NCBI GenBank assembly: GCA_030737835.1
Contig: CM060848.1
Location: 14,325,254-14,389,253 of the forward strand
Direction: 5' to 3'
Source of the DNA: Acorus gramineus
Taxonomy: Eukaryota > Streptophyta > Magnoliopsida > Acorales > Acoraceae
Length of the DNA stretch: 64,000 nt
This document shows positions 24,401 to 36,320 of this stretch, piece after piece; the first letter of the stretch is position 1, and each line of letters starts with the position of its first letter. Below the pieces are notes generated by a model, which saw nothing but the letters and a program-made list of their open reading frames with translations, did no database searches and was not told where the DNA came from. Both the position numbers and the translations under genes were made by a program.

Positions 24401-26006
24401 TACAAACTTGAGAAAAGAAGGCCAATTCCAATAAGACACTAAATTAAACAAAAATCAATCATACGATAAATCAATGACACCAATTTTCAAAGACACAAAT
24501 TTGACAAACAAAATCCAAGACCACAAAACTTGCACATGGTAGCCCTAGTTCATCTGGAAAAGCAACATATCAATGAACTGTAATTCACACAATGAATCAC
24601 AACAACTCTATTATCCTACACTTCAAACAAATGATCCCGCAAAGAGGATCTTTGCATGTTGCATTTGATTTTCGCTTGAATGCTTTTTTTCTGCAATGCA
24701 CATGTGCAGCCCAATCGCAAATATGCTTACTTTCCTTCAGATAAATGTTAGGCACAGCCCCGGGCAATCCACATCCAATTTATTTATTTATTTATATACC
24801 TCATCTAATGAGATATTCACGTTTTTTAAAGATGGAGTATATGCTCCAACGAATTGTATGGATCCATTTTTCAGAAAATGTGAAAAATTTCAGACAAGGT
24901 GTATATATCTTGCCTAATAAGGTATATAACTCATTGGACGATTATAGTATAGGACTGCATGGAGGGCTGTAATGAGAACTACGTGTAACAATGCTCCATC
25001 AAATAACTACAAGCACTACGCATAATTCTACTAGTACAACACATATCACTCTTAAGGAGAATAAAAATAATGCATTTACCAATCAGTCGATAATTAATGG
25101 GAAATGTTGGGGACAGTCCTCCGTGCAGTTCCACGTGAACTCCACAAACTTTGATTTCTTTTAAAGGTATATATATACTTCACGTAACATACTTTTATAA
25201 AAAAAAAATGAAGTATATATTCTAATGAATCATGTATACCATTTTATGCAAAAAAAAAATAAAAAATACATGGTTCATTTAACAAAACATACAACTCATT
25301 ATCGAAATTGGATTGCATATAGGGCTGCATATATGAGGACTACGTGTAACAGAACCCACAATTAATATAACTCTTCTAAAATTTACTACAAAACATAGAC
25401 CTGTAATGAAGATACTAATGACAATGACCACTTCCTCCAATTCGCCGGTCGTCACCGCCAATGCCGCCATCCCGAGAGCCAGCCCTCCCGCCGACAACGT
25501 TCCCAGCGCCCTATTGAATCCCTTGCTCAACGTCGCACCTACAATTCAACAAATTCACCCAAATAAAAAACCAAAACCCAAACCTAAAAAAGCCAAATTT
25601 TTTACAACCCTCACAAACCTATACTGAATTCGAAGATGACGACGACGGTCAAGAGCGCCCAGACCGCGTGCGTCCCGAGATCCTTGAACGGAACTTTCAA
25701 GAAGATGAGCACGGAAAGCAAAGTGAGGGCCAAACCCATCTTGGCCGCGAAAACGACCTTCCGCGGGTCGGACCGCCCGAACTTCCACGCCTTGACGAAG
25801 AGGCCGTTCAGGCGAGCCCAGGAACCGATGATCCCGTCGGAGAAGCGGCGGAAGATGCCCTTCGACGACGACGCCGGGGGGGCTCCATCGGCGGCGATGC
25901 AGTTGTGGAAGCCGAGGAGGGCCGCCTCGCTCTCCCTCATGGAGAGGAGCCTCTCCTTGCTCCTCTCCGTGAAGGTGTACCTGAACGACCCCCTCTTCGG
26001 CACCAT
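21439..26006 (-). CDS. ALMT: Aluminium-activated malate transporter-type anion channel (ALMT9-like)
   Basis: ALMT proteins are plant anion channels; the closest relatives by eye are the vacuolar ALMT9/ALMT4 group, which pass malate or chloride across the tonoplast. Six exons read in frame: 26006-25619, 25538-25401, 24155-23886, 23660-23524, 23426-23280 and 22137-21439, giving 592 residues, the usual family length. Residues 1-80 are the cytosolic N-terminus. [16 protein letters not shown] starts the hydrophobic pore region (about 84-235), with [19 protein letters not shown] and [24 protein letters not shown]. The family WEP motif (WEPPHGPY) begins at residue 317, followed by [28 protein letters not shown] and a long soluble tail ending RRRLRFED. 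All splice borders are GT-AG. A GA-rich 5' leader lies near 26131. The vacuolar location is inferred from similarity only. Confidence 0.95.
24746..25351. repeat. Two related small inverted-repeat elements in ALMT intron 2
   Basis: 24746-24990 begins TGTTAGGCACAGCCC and ends CTACGTGTAACA. 25105-25351 begins TGTTGGGGACAGTCC and ends CTACGTGTAACA. Both are about 245 bp, AT-rich, share inner words (GGTATATA, AACTCATT) and have weak complementary ends of the TGTTA...TAACA type. A third, more diverged relative seems to lie at about 47775-48036, ending GAGTGTAACA. They look like non-autonomous DNA transposons; I saw no clear target duplication. Confidence 0.5.
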
Positions 26007-26472
26007 CTCTGATTAGTGTGTTTGATTTTGAGAATCGAATCAGATTCTGTGAATTTTTTCTTTTTTTAAAATTAATTTTTTGATCCGAAACTCTCGAAAG
26101 TCATTTTTTTCTTTTATGTGATTTGAGAGAGAGAGAGAGAAGGTTTTAGGTTTTGTTATTCGGATTTTTTTGCGCGGTTTTGGGTTTGACCGTTTCTATT
26201 GTTCAAGAAGGTTTATCTTTTTCAAAAAAAGGTGACCGTCGATTGGTTTGTTGAGTGCTCTATAAAGCAAACATCTCATCACGGGATCAATTATTACATC
26301 ATTGTTTACCAAAGAAGAAACTAGAAACCTGTACTTCTCCTACTCCCCTATTATTTCCTATTATTTGGGGGAGGATAAGAATGATTAAATCCCCATCCCT
26401 GATCACCATCTTGAAAATAGTTAGTGGGGATTTTGACTCCCGAGCCAAGTAACCTCCTCATATGATAAATAA

Positions 26473-26985
26473 GGGAAAAGTCCAAATAACACCATTTAAA
26501 TGGTTTAAAATTTATATAATCTCTTGATTTTTTTTAAACTTTATATAACCATTTAAAAATAACTATATAAATCTAAATAATTTTTTGAGTTAAATTTTTA
26601 TCGAAAGATTATGATTATTATGTGAATATTTTATTTGATTAACCTTGACTGAAAACATAGTATACCAAAAACTCCCTACAATATATTTAAAATATAAAAA
26701 ATTATTATTTGTAAATGACGATTTTTTTTTCCAGATAGATTATAAAATCTTATTTGAAGGAATAAAATCGTTATTTATAGAGATTAGATTTACATGGAGA
26801 TTTCAAGGGGGATATGTGACTCTACCTGAGCCTTCTAATTTATAAACCCATTTTAATGGATTTTATTATTAAATATTCATTTAAATATTTTTAATAAGTA
26901 TTTTCCTCAATAAGTAAACCCATCTATTTTTTTTTTAATCTTTAATTAATATTTTTTTAATAAATATGTCCCCATCTCATATACA

Positions 26986-27020
<35 letters not shown>

Positions 27021-27996
27021 TCTTCTTTATACAAGAAAGAAGAGGAAGAGGAGAAATTAAAACTAACGTGGAACTAAAACGAACACATTTTTTTTCCACC
27101 TTAGTTAAGCAATGTGTAAAAATGAGAAATACTTACAAAGTGCAATGGTAGTCAGCACTTTTTCCCCGTGAATGTTTATCAAGGATCACATGGAACACGT
27201 GTTGCAACTGTAGCTTTTTTTTTTTTTGTATATATAAGTCATTATCACAACAAAGAAAAAATTTCAAGACACTACATATGCAAAATATGAGAAAATCAAA
27301 TCAGCATTAGTTAAAATAAAATAATGTGAAAAATGAGGGGGGGGGGGGGGGGAGTGATCCCCTGGGGATGGAGAGAAAGAAAGGAGATGTATTCATCTAG
27401 CCATTGAATAGGAAACATTATATATTCATCTAACCACAAACGTACTTAAATATTTTTTTATATTTTTGAAAAAATAAAAAAAATTAATTTCATACATTGT
27501 GGTAATAAAATGAAGAGACATTTTCTCTAATTATAGTCACTCAATACGTTTTGCAATATGTAAAAATTATTAAACATTGTTTATACTCAACTATATCAAT
27601 ATATACTCTATTATAAAAAATATATAAATAATATACATTTAATTCATACAAATATGTACTTAATTTTTCATAAAAAAATACACTTTGTTAACCAAGTATA
27701 TATACTTCAAGAAATCAAAACTTATGCGTAATGGGTCACAAATAGGATTGAATCATCATTTACAGTAATATTTAACATTTTTAACACATTGTAAGGAGTT
27801 TTTAGTATACTATGTTTTCAACCAGATTTAATCAAACAAAATATTTGCACAATAATCATAATCTGTCAACGAAAATTTAATTCAAGAGGCTATTTAAATT
27901 TACATTAATGTTTTCAAAGGGTTATATGAACTTTAAGAAATGTCAGGAGGTTATATAGATTTCAAGCAGTTTACAGTGGGTTATTTAGATTTCCCT
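26473..27996. mobile_element. Split inverted-repeat (MULE-type MITE) copy
   Basis: The left part (26473 to about 26800) starts GGGAAAAGTCCAAATAAC and the right part (about 27780-27996) ends GGGTTATTTAGATTTCCC. These match the two halves of the element at 61359-61865, but about 0.9 kb of other sequence, including a TA repeat and a G run, separates them. The element is therefore old and was enlarged by later insertions. No good target duplication remains. Confidence 0.55.
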
Positions 27997-29169
27997 ATTT
28001 TTAAAACAATAAAGAAAAGAGTCTTGTTACACAGGCCCATCTTACAGGCCACACTCACAGGCCCCATTAAATGTCACATTATGATTGGTTGTTTGATTGA
28101 CTTTTACAAAAAGACAAAATAGTAAAATACAAAACTACCCCTATTTAAAATCCTTGGTTTCTCACGCTAAAACCCCTTTTTTTTGTTTTCCGTTTTGTCT
28201 TCCCTTCCATTTTGGAAATCAAATTTCAAATTATCTAGGGTTTCCAAAAATGGAATTGACAATCAAAATCATGCCAACAACCTCTTTCTATTTTGTCTAA
28301 AACAACGAAAAAGATTTAAAATTTGTTTGCGGCTTCACTTTCAACCAGAAATCAAACATTTTCTTCATCTGATTGTATAATCAATTGTGAAAATGGGTAA
28401 GCAATATATTTTTTTTGAAATGCATTTGTTGTTTTAACGATTATTCTAATACAATCATCATAAAAAATTATTTACGATTAATATATTAGTTTTTTTGTAT
28501 GAATGATCTAAAGAACTATATGAATCTGATGTTATTCTAATTTTTGTGTAGCTCCCCGACCGCATCTAACTTTTTAGATAAATGTATCGGATGTTTCTGA
28601 TACACCTGTAGTAGAAATGTTGCTGGACATGACATTGTTTCCTAATTACACAAGGAATGTAATTGAATTTTTATTTGTTTATACTTTATAATGTATAAAT
28701 GTATCTGACTTTTAACAAAATTATTAGATGTATGTGGATTTCATATTCTTATGTGTAACATATTTTTTTCTCCAAAATTTAACTAACTATTGAAAGAATG
28801 TAATTGACTTCTTTTTATTATGTATATCTGAATGTTGCATGTGTATGTGTGTTATGAAGTATGTAAGATCATTCATTAGTTGTATATGTATCCGATAATA
28901 AGTGACTCTGAGTGTTTTATCATATATGTAGATGATAAACGTTGCAAAGAGCCACAAACAAGTTCAAATGTATTATGATATGTCTAAATGAAAATTTTTA
29001 ATTTCTTGTAACTGATTTAAACTGAAATGTAACTGGCGTTTTAAAAATGTAACTTAATTATGATAAATGTAACTCACTCTCTCATTAAGCACATTACACA
29101 CATATTTAACAAAAAGGATACAAATATGTCATTGGAAAGAAAAACTAAAGCTAAGATGAAAAAAAGAAG

Positions 29170-29400
29170 AATATAAAAGAAGCACATCCAACAGCTTCAC
29201 CAACATTTTGCACATTGCAACTTTTAGATTTATTCACTTGCTTTTTTGTTGATTTGAAAACCTTAGATGCCTTCACCAACATACGCACATCTTCTTCTGA
29301 ATCAAATGTCATTCCAACACTTTGAACAATTGCTTCTGTACATTGCTACTCAACTTCATCAATCGAATCTTTTTGTGTATTGTCTTCCAAGGAAAATGTA
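29170..29400 (-). pseudogene. Possible FAR1/MULE-derived remnant
   Basis: The minus strand reads SVGMTFDSEEDVRMLVKASKVFKSTKK, reminiscent of the start of the FAR1 domain (G-M-x-F-x-S-E-E). A stop lies upstream (VE*QCTEAIVQ) and nothing recognisable follows. FAR1-type proteins derive from Mutator-like transposases. The fragment is short, so the assignment is tentative. Confidence 0.35.
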
Positions 29401-30479
29401 ATTGAATCTCTTGTATTCCCTATATGCAAAATTCAGATTAAAAGTCAATTACATTTTGTGAATGTAACTTAGTTTCAAAATATATCGCATAAAACATTCA
29501 GTTACATTTGTGAATGCAACTGACTTTTACTATGTATTACATAGAAACATTAGTTATATTAAAAAAAGGTAATTAGCTTACAAAATGCAATACATAAAGG
29601 TTCAGATTAGTTGAAAATGTAACAGACTTTTTAAAAATAATTTAATATTTTTTTAATGTTAGAAATGTAATTGATTTTGAAAAATAATGCATATAAGTCC
29701 AAAGAAAAAGTTAAAAATGTAATTGATTTTCGAATGATATTCAAGTCGATGCCAATATAACATCAAAACTCTAAAAAAATCCTCCAAAAAAACAATTTTA
29801 ACATCAAAACAATATATTCAAACAACATCAAACATAAATTCAATAAGAAAAAATGAAAAACAGATGATTACCAATTCAATTGTCAAAACTAAAAATAAAA
29901 ATAAAAAAAGCAATTGAAACTTCATTATACCTACGGTTCCACATGAGGAAACTGTAACCGTCCACTAATTGTGGAGAGTAGTTATTGAATGCACCTATTA
30001 ATTACGTTGAGGAGTTACCTAAATTTGTTTAAAGAATATATTCAGTAATACAAGCTATACCACGTTATGAGACTTACATGAGGCCTATATAATGGGACAT
30101 GTGAATCATTTTTCTAAAGAAAATGATGTGGACTGCAAGTGAAACTAAAAACAAGGATGACTCAACATTCAAATAAAATATCAAGATATAACAATGAAAA
30201 TATCCACTCAGTCTCTCTCACAAGAGAACCACATTTGAAACCTCATCCCTGTACATTAACAAGGCAACTTTCACCAATTGACATTCACTAACATACGTGT
30301 TTCTTTTAATTTCATCATCCATTGGTCGCAAATACCATGTAGATGGGTATTTCATGCTGTCATACAAGCAGGTTCAGTTATGTACAGATAATAGATAAAT
30401 GCAAGGTTCCTAATACAATAACAGGTATTATCGGCAAATAATGCGACAGACGGTATGTCCTCCATGAGATAATCCACCT

Positions 30480-33400
30480 TCAGCAACCACTGCTCGCAGG
30501 CTCGATCGAACTCAGAAGACCATTTCCTCTCAATTGCATACAATGATCCTCGGCATCCGCCTGGGTGCATATAATGACAACCGCGAGTCCGTTGTAGTGC
30601 GCCTCTTGCATGATGTTAACCGCGTTATCAAGGGTCATTCCAGGTATGACCTTCATCAAGACTTGGACAACGTACTCCCGCTTGTTGAAGTTGTCATTGT
30701 GCAACATCACACGGTAGGGTGGTGCTGTTTTCCTCGATTTCCTGTAGAACCAGATGCGTTTTGACTTCTTGGTTCATCTTGTATTAAACTCAAAAAAAGG
30801 AGTTTTTTCCTTTAATAAATAGAAGATAAAAGGGGGCATTAAATTGCAGAACGTCTTTGAGGAAAAGATTGATTACTCCATTCCTCACTTCCAGTCCTCA
30901 CTATCACGCCCTTTCCCAGGTATGTCAATTTCATTGATGCAAGTTATGTCAACTCCACCAAAATACAAAGATACTTGCCGTATTCAAAGGAACTACCTCT
31001 AGAGAGAAGGATCACTAGATTGAGCTCCAAGACAAAATCACTATATTGTTGAATAATCACACCAGTCTTGGAAAAATTGCAGAAGATTGAAGGCTGCTTG
31101 GAAACTGATGATTCGGAATCCATCCAAGACTGTCAATGCGGTCAATGGGAACACAATTTCTATGATATTTCATGATGCAATGGACTAGACATCCCCGCCC
31201 CCAAACACACACACACAGCCATATTGCTCATGTTATCTCAATAAGTTGCACTTGCAAGTGGATGGTATTGCAACATGGTTGGATTAAGGTGACATTTAAG
31301 ACAATTTTTTCATGCTGTACTAGAGTGCTCCATTCCCTAAGAACCATACCTTACCTCTCTTTTTTTTGGTAATCTCCTTGTCTCTTTTCTTTCCTCTTCT
31401 TTTGCTTTTTGTACTTTTGTTACAATATTCGATCAATTTTAATATAATTGAAGGACACCACATTTGGATAAAAAAAAGGAAACTCAATTTTTTTTCTTCT
31501 GGATTTGTATCCATTCGTATATGTTGCATAGACAATATTACACATTATAGATATAGCAGTAGTGGTTGACACAATAACGTGGGATATGTGATAAATGTAA
31601 TTATTCATGTCCATTGCACTAGTTGGGGAATGATGGGATACAGGTTAAAGAAATTTCAGAATAAGATATATGTAGGCATATACCTAATATAATTTACACA
31701 CTTTTCATGTTAGGCTTCTTCATAATGCATATTAAAACAATATCAATCCATCAAATATTGTATTTTATTGCCTGCCATATGAAAGATAATACATGTAAAC
31801 ATAAAGTGCATGATGTAGAGAAATAATATTCCTATAGTTACCCAACTCATTTAGATAATTCCTATAGCACAAAGGTTCTAGCCTGAGTTTCACGCGATAT
31901 CCACAGTAGGAATAATTACCTCAAATCAAACTCAGATTCACGCCCAGGGGTTGTTTTTTCTATTGTTGGTCTTTCCAACAGCCCACCTCCTTTACCAGGT
32001 CCACTGGATGAAATGGCCATAAGAAAGCCCCGATTGGCACATTGTCCCTTATAAAGATAAAACCTTTCCCCTACAACAACATTTACCAAAAATGAGAATC
32101 ATGTCAACAATAATCTACAAGATGGTATTTACTCTAAATCTAGCACCAACTTACATGTAATTGTAATCCTTGAACATAACTAAACAACAAATATGAAATT
32201 ATGAGATATTGTTGAATCTACTAACATGATTGTTGATGCAACTTCAGTAGATTTGTTTTCATATCAGCTAGAAAGCATTCTAGTATAGCATAGTTGAACT
32301 GCTACCGGCATCAGAAAAGCAACAAAAGAACTCCTGAAAAGTGCATGTCCCTCATAGCCAATGTTGTCGAACGGCGTAGATTAATCTACGTAACGCATAA
32401 AATTACTGCCTAGGCCATGACTTAATACCCATATTAATAAAGACAAGCCCATAGTGATATTTTCAATGCCATATTAATAAAGAATGACAAAAAGACAATA
32501 AGACATTGTAAATACCAACTTGAGGTATATAAAATAAAAAAGGAAGATGATCAACACCAAAAAAGCGGAGAAGATGGTCAGTACATTAGGTGATTTTTTC
32601 AGTAGATAGAGACAATGCCCAGGGAATGGATGGTTTTCCTCTAAAAATCAATCAACAATTTAGGACATAGAGATTATGGGGGGGTTCTATTCAGAAAATC
32701 AAGGATTTGGCTGACTTAATTCAACATTTCTGGTGTTAATCCCAAAGAAAGGAGCTAAGAAGATTGGAGACTACCATCCCATCAGTCTACTTAATGGCGC
32801 CTACAAGACCATCTCCAAAGTTCTAGCCAATAGGCTAGGGGAGGTGATTGGTTTCACTGTGGAGAAGGACAAGTAAGCTTTCAGTGGTGGTCAATCATTT
32901 CTCGACTTCTCGGTGGCACATAAGAGTATGACAACAGCTAATAAAGACATGCGAAAGGGTTTACTTTTCAAGTTGGACTTGGAAAAGGCATACAACAGTG
33001 TACAGTGGGATTTCCTATGGATGCTCCTAGAAAATCATGTATAAATCTTATATGAAAATGTTATATTAAATTAACTGCATAAAGAACCACATTAAAATCA
33101 TTCCAAAAAAACATATAAATAGTGAAAAAAAAAAAACAACAATGATAATTTGTCTTTCCAAAATCCAAAATAAACCATTCTCAAAATCTGCTTTTGTGAA
33201 ACCTTAATAACCCTTCCGTATTTAATCAAAACCCACATTTTGAATTAAATTTCCATTGTGTTTAATGTGTTTACCGTAGCAATGTGTTTAAAGAGCTGGT
33301 GGTTAGATATATAACTTATCTATTATATAGAGTTATAGTTGTGAGCCCATGATCATTTGAGAATATAATATATCTAGAAGAGGAACTACATGTCTGGCAA

Positions 33401-34343
33401 GCATCAGGACCAAATACCAAGGTCTTGGCCATATGAAAATAGTATTCAAAAATATAAAACACCCAAGTGCAATAAATTTTTTTTTGCTCGGAGATCCCTT
33501 GACTCGACTCCTTTTTGGCTTTGTTCAAGAGGCATCATTTTTTATACATTTTTTTTATAAATGAAGCTCCTATCTTTTCATCAAAAAAGAAAGAAAGAAA
33601 GTGTTTTAGCAGTTACTCACATTGAGGTAAACCCACACAGCAACTGGTTTCTCATCCTAAACCTAATCTTAAATTTTCAGGCACCCCTTTTACATATGCT
33701 CTGCAACCATCCCATATACCCTCAGTGTTGGTGAAGTTACATTGCATTCTGAAACCCCTCCCACCATCGCCCAAACACGCGAGCTAACGGGACAACCATA
33801 AAACAAGTGATCTCTATTCTCTTCCTCCGCACCGCAAAGGGGAAAAAATTCAATTTTTATACATCCAATCCTTGGACACTGACAAATTTAATGTTCCTCC
33901 CTTGGTTTTACCAGTAAACCATGTCAATAGGTGTTCTACAAAGTGCAAGGATAGTCAGGAATCAGAAAGTCTCTAACATGGCCAAGAAAAAGAAAGGCAG
34001 CATCTTGAGAAGTTCCAAGATAGCAAGATTTTCCAGACAATTTGGACGAACCTCCCCTCAGTTAGCAAAATCATAGGACTTGATTTCCTAAATATAAGTG
34101 CACTTCGTTGGCACAACAGTTAACAAAATCCACGAACATCGAAAATCAAAAGAGATATATATTTAGGTGTACAAAGATCGAATTTTTTTTTGGCTTTCCT
34201 CGAAACAAAACCCAATTCAAACAAAGGGAATGGCGAGAACAGACGCATTGAAAATGTCATCAACAACAACAATAGAGACCTGATTTTGGGTTGAGGACAT
34301 GATTGGGCGAGAGAGCGATCCTCCCGGCTATGGCCGTCTCCAT
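30480..34343 (-). CDS. CLPS1: Chloroplast Clp protease adaptor ClpS1
   Basis: ClpS binds N-degron substrates and hands them to the ClpC/ClpP protease; the plant form works in the chloroplast stroma. Three exons join in frame: 34343-34280 (METAIAGRIALSPNHVLNPKS), 32070-31920 (ERFYLYKGQCANRGFLMAISSS...TTPGRESEFDL) and 30741-30480 (KSRKTAPPYRVMLHNDNFNKREYVV...LLSSIEPASSGC), giving 158 residues. The first ~60 residues serve as a transit peptide. The ClpS core starts at about residue 79; LHNDN (85-89) and EAHYNG carry the residues that line the degron pocket in the family. The CT-rich run at 34344-34430 would be the 5' leader. Intron 1 (2.2 kb) holds a LINE fragment in antisense. No disabling change is seen. 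Confidence 0.96.
32605..33042 (+). mobile_element. L1 LINE reverse-transcriptase fragment inside CLPS1 intron 1
   Basis: The plus strand reads, in more than one frame, DNAQGMDGFPLK, LIPKKGAKKIGDYHPISLLNGAYKTISKVLANRLGEVIG and KGLLFKLDLEKAYNSVQWDFLWMLLENH, which are the first motifs of an L1 reverse transcriptase. It is only about 440 bp, has stops and shifts and lacks a tail, so it is an old internal fragment. It runs antisense to CLPS1. Confidence 0.88.
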
Positions 34344-34472
34344 TCACCGTCTCTGTCTCTCTCTCTCTCTCCCTCACCCTCTCCACTTCTCTCCGAAGCA
34401 ATCCCTCTCTCTCTCTCTCTCTCTCTGCCCACATAAATGAAATTCTGAATTTGTGGGGTTTGTTTTATTTTT

Positions 34473-34887
34473 GGGTAAAATGCACGTGAACCCTTTAAGT
34501 TTTTAAAACCCGTAGAAGCATCCCCTGATATTCAAAAACACGCACTTACACCCCATCGTAAGATTTTTCATTAAGATGAGATAAAAATATTTTAAAATTA
34601 CTATTTTAACCTTTTAATTAATTTTTTAAATACCCAAAAAAAGCCAAATTAACTTTGAATATGCGTTATAAATATTAATTACTACACTAATAAAATCTTT
34701 GAATACATTTGGATCAATTTATTCTGAGAAATAACTGACACAACAGTTAATTAAAAGGTGAAAATACGATAATGATTTAATTAAAATGGGTAAAATCGTA
34801 CTTTTGTTCTATTTTAACAGAAAATCTAATAGCAGAGGGTATAAGTGCATTTTTAAAAACTTTAGGGGTTCCAATCGCAATTTACCC
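34473..34887. mobile_element. Long inverted-repeat MITE-like element
   Basis: The left end GGGTAAAATGCACGTGAACCC pairs with the right end, which on the other strand reads GGGTAAATTGCGATTGGAACCC. The similarity continues inward through AAGTTTTTAAAA and GCACTTA(C/T)ACCCC, for about 100 bp with gaps. The size (415 bp), AT-rich centre and lack of coding sequence fit a non-autonomous DNA transposon. No clear target duplication. Confidence 0.6.
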
Positions 34888-35609
34888 ACATTTTGGAAGT
34901 GAATCTCTGCCGTTCGTTTTGAAACAACGGCGAACCTCTGATAAGGAGGAGCATTTTCAATGGACACGTGTGAACCACGCAGCCTATACCAGAGTCAGGG
35001 GCTGGGGTCGGGCCGGGCCCATATGTGCTTGGGTTTGAGCCCGTTTGTAATTTGAAATATCTAATTGGGCCGGGCTTTGACCCTCTGCGGGTTGGGTTCG
35101 TGCTCAATCAAGTTCATGTGCGTGAGGCCCGTGGGCCGTGTCTCCTTTTGCAATTCCACCTCCCCTGATTCTCGTGGTGTCGTTTCGAAAGAGATATAAG
35201 TTATATGGACCTCAAAATTTAAGTGTTATTGAGAAGTTTCAATAGCTGTCATTACTTGATTGTTTCTCTGTTTGATTTTTTTAAAAGGTAAAAAGAACAA
35301 AAGGCAAACCTGCATTACCATCCTTATATTGCTCTCATCGCCCTCCATCATATAAGAGATGGATCAGTTATCTTCTGAGCTCTCCTCCAACCTCCACCTC
35401 CTGTGACCTGTATCTCCATTTTTTTTTTCAGATACAGCTACAAATACATATGAATATATTAGAATTTCAAATACAGATGAATATATTAATTTTTTCATAT
35501 ACATATATAAATTTAGATATAGTCCTATATTAGTTTTTTAAGATACATATATATTTAAAAAATTTAAGATACAGATTTTAGATACAATATTAATTTGAAA
35601 TTCATATGA

Positions 35610-36320
35610 AACAATTATGGTATACATGCTAATGAGGCATTGCTTAGATGATTAATAAAAATCTTTAAATTTACATGACAAAAATAATTAAATATTATTC
35701 ATATACACATTAATCAAATCCATCAGAACAAACATAACAAATAGCAAATTGGGTTGGATAAATTATTCAGATACACATGTATCTAGAATCTGAATTAACA
35801 ATTTTACATTAGCAAGTGTATCTGGAATCTGAATGAGTTTAAAAATATAACAATAATGGTTTACATGCTAATGAGGCATTACATAGATGATTAATAAAAG
35901 TCTTTAAATATGGATGATAAAAAATAATTAAATATTATTTAGATACACATTAATCAAATCCATCAAAACAAAAACAGCAAACAATAAATTGGGCTGGATA
36001 AATAATTCAAATACACGTGTATAGAATCTGAATTAACAATTTTATATAGATACAAGTGTATCTGGAATCTGAATGAGTTTAAAAATGAAATAATTATGGT
36101 TTACATGCTAATAAGACATTACATAAATGATTAATAAAAGTCTTTAAATATGACAAAAAATAATTAAATATTATTCAGATACACATTAATCAAATCCATC
36201 AAAACAAAAATAACAAACATCATATTGGGCTGGGTAAATAATTCAGATACACGTGTATCTGGAATTTGAATTAACAACTTTATATTAGATAAAAGTGTAT
36301 CTTGAATCTGAATGAGTTGA
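35610..36320. repeat. Three ~235-bp tandem units
   Basis: The words ATGCTAAT(G/A)A(G/C)GCATT and TGATTAATAAAA recur near 35625, 35860 and 36100, each followed by ACACATTAATCAAATCCATC and GTGTATCTGGAATCTGAATGAG. The units differ by small deletions and substitutions. No coding capacity is seen. Confidence 0.8.

Larger units (their letters stand above)
26007..30479. other. Gene-poor stretch between ALMT and CLPS1
   Basis: No intact gene seen. It holds the ALMT 5' region, a split inverted-repeat element (26473-27996), a TA microsatellite near 26981-27020, a run of G near 27338-27352, and an AT-rich block at about 28010-30110 with many scattered ATGTAA(C/T)TGA-like words. That block includes a short decayed FAR1-like peptide on the minus strand (29170-29400). 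Confidence 0.6.

Noticed and set aside
34120-34434. RERERE-rich frame (MWAEREREREGLL...) as a protein
   Set aside because: It comes from the CT microsatellite in the CLPS1 leader; the CLPS1 start METAIAG is in another frame of the same strand.
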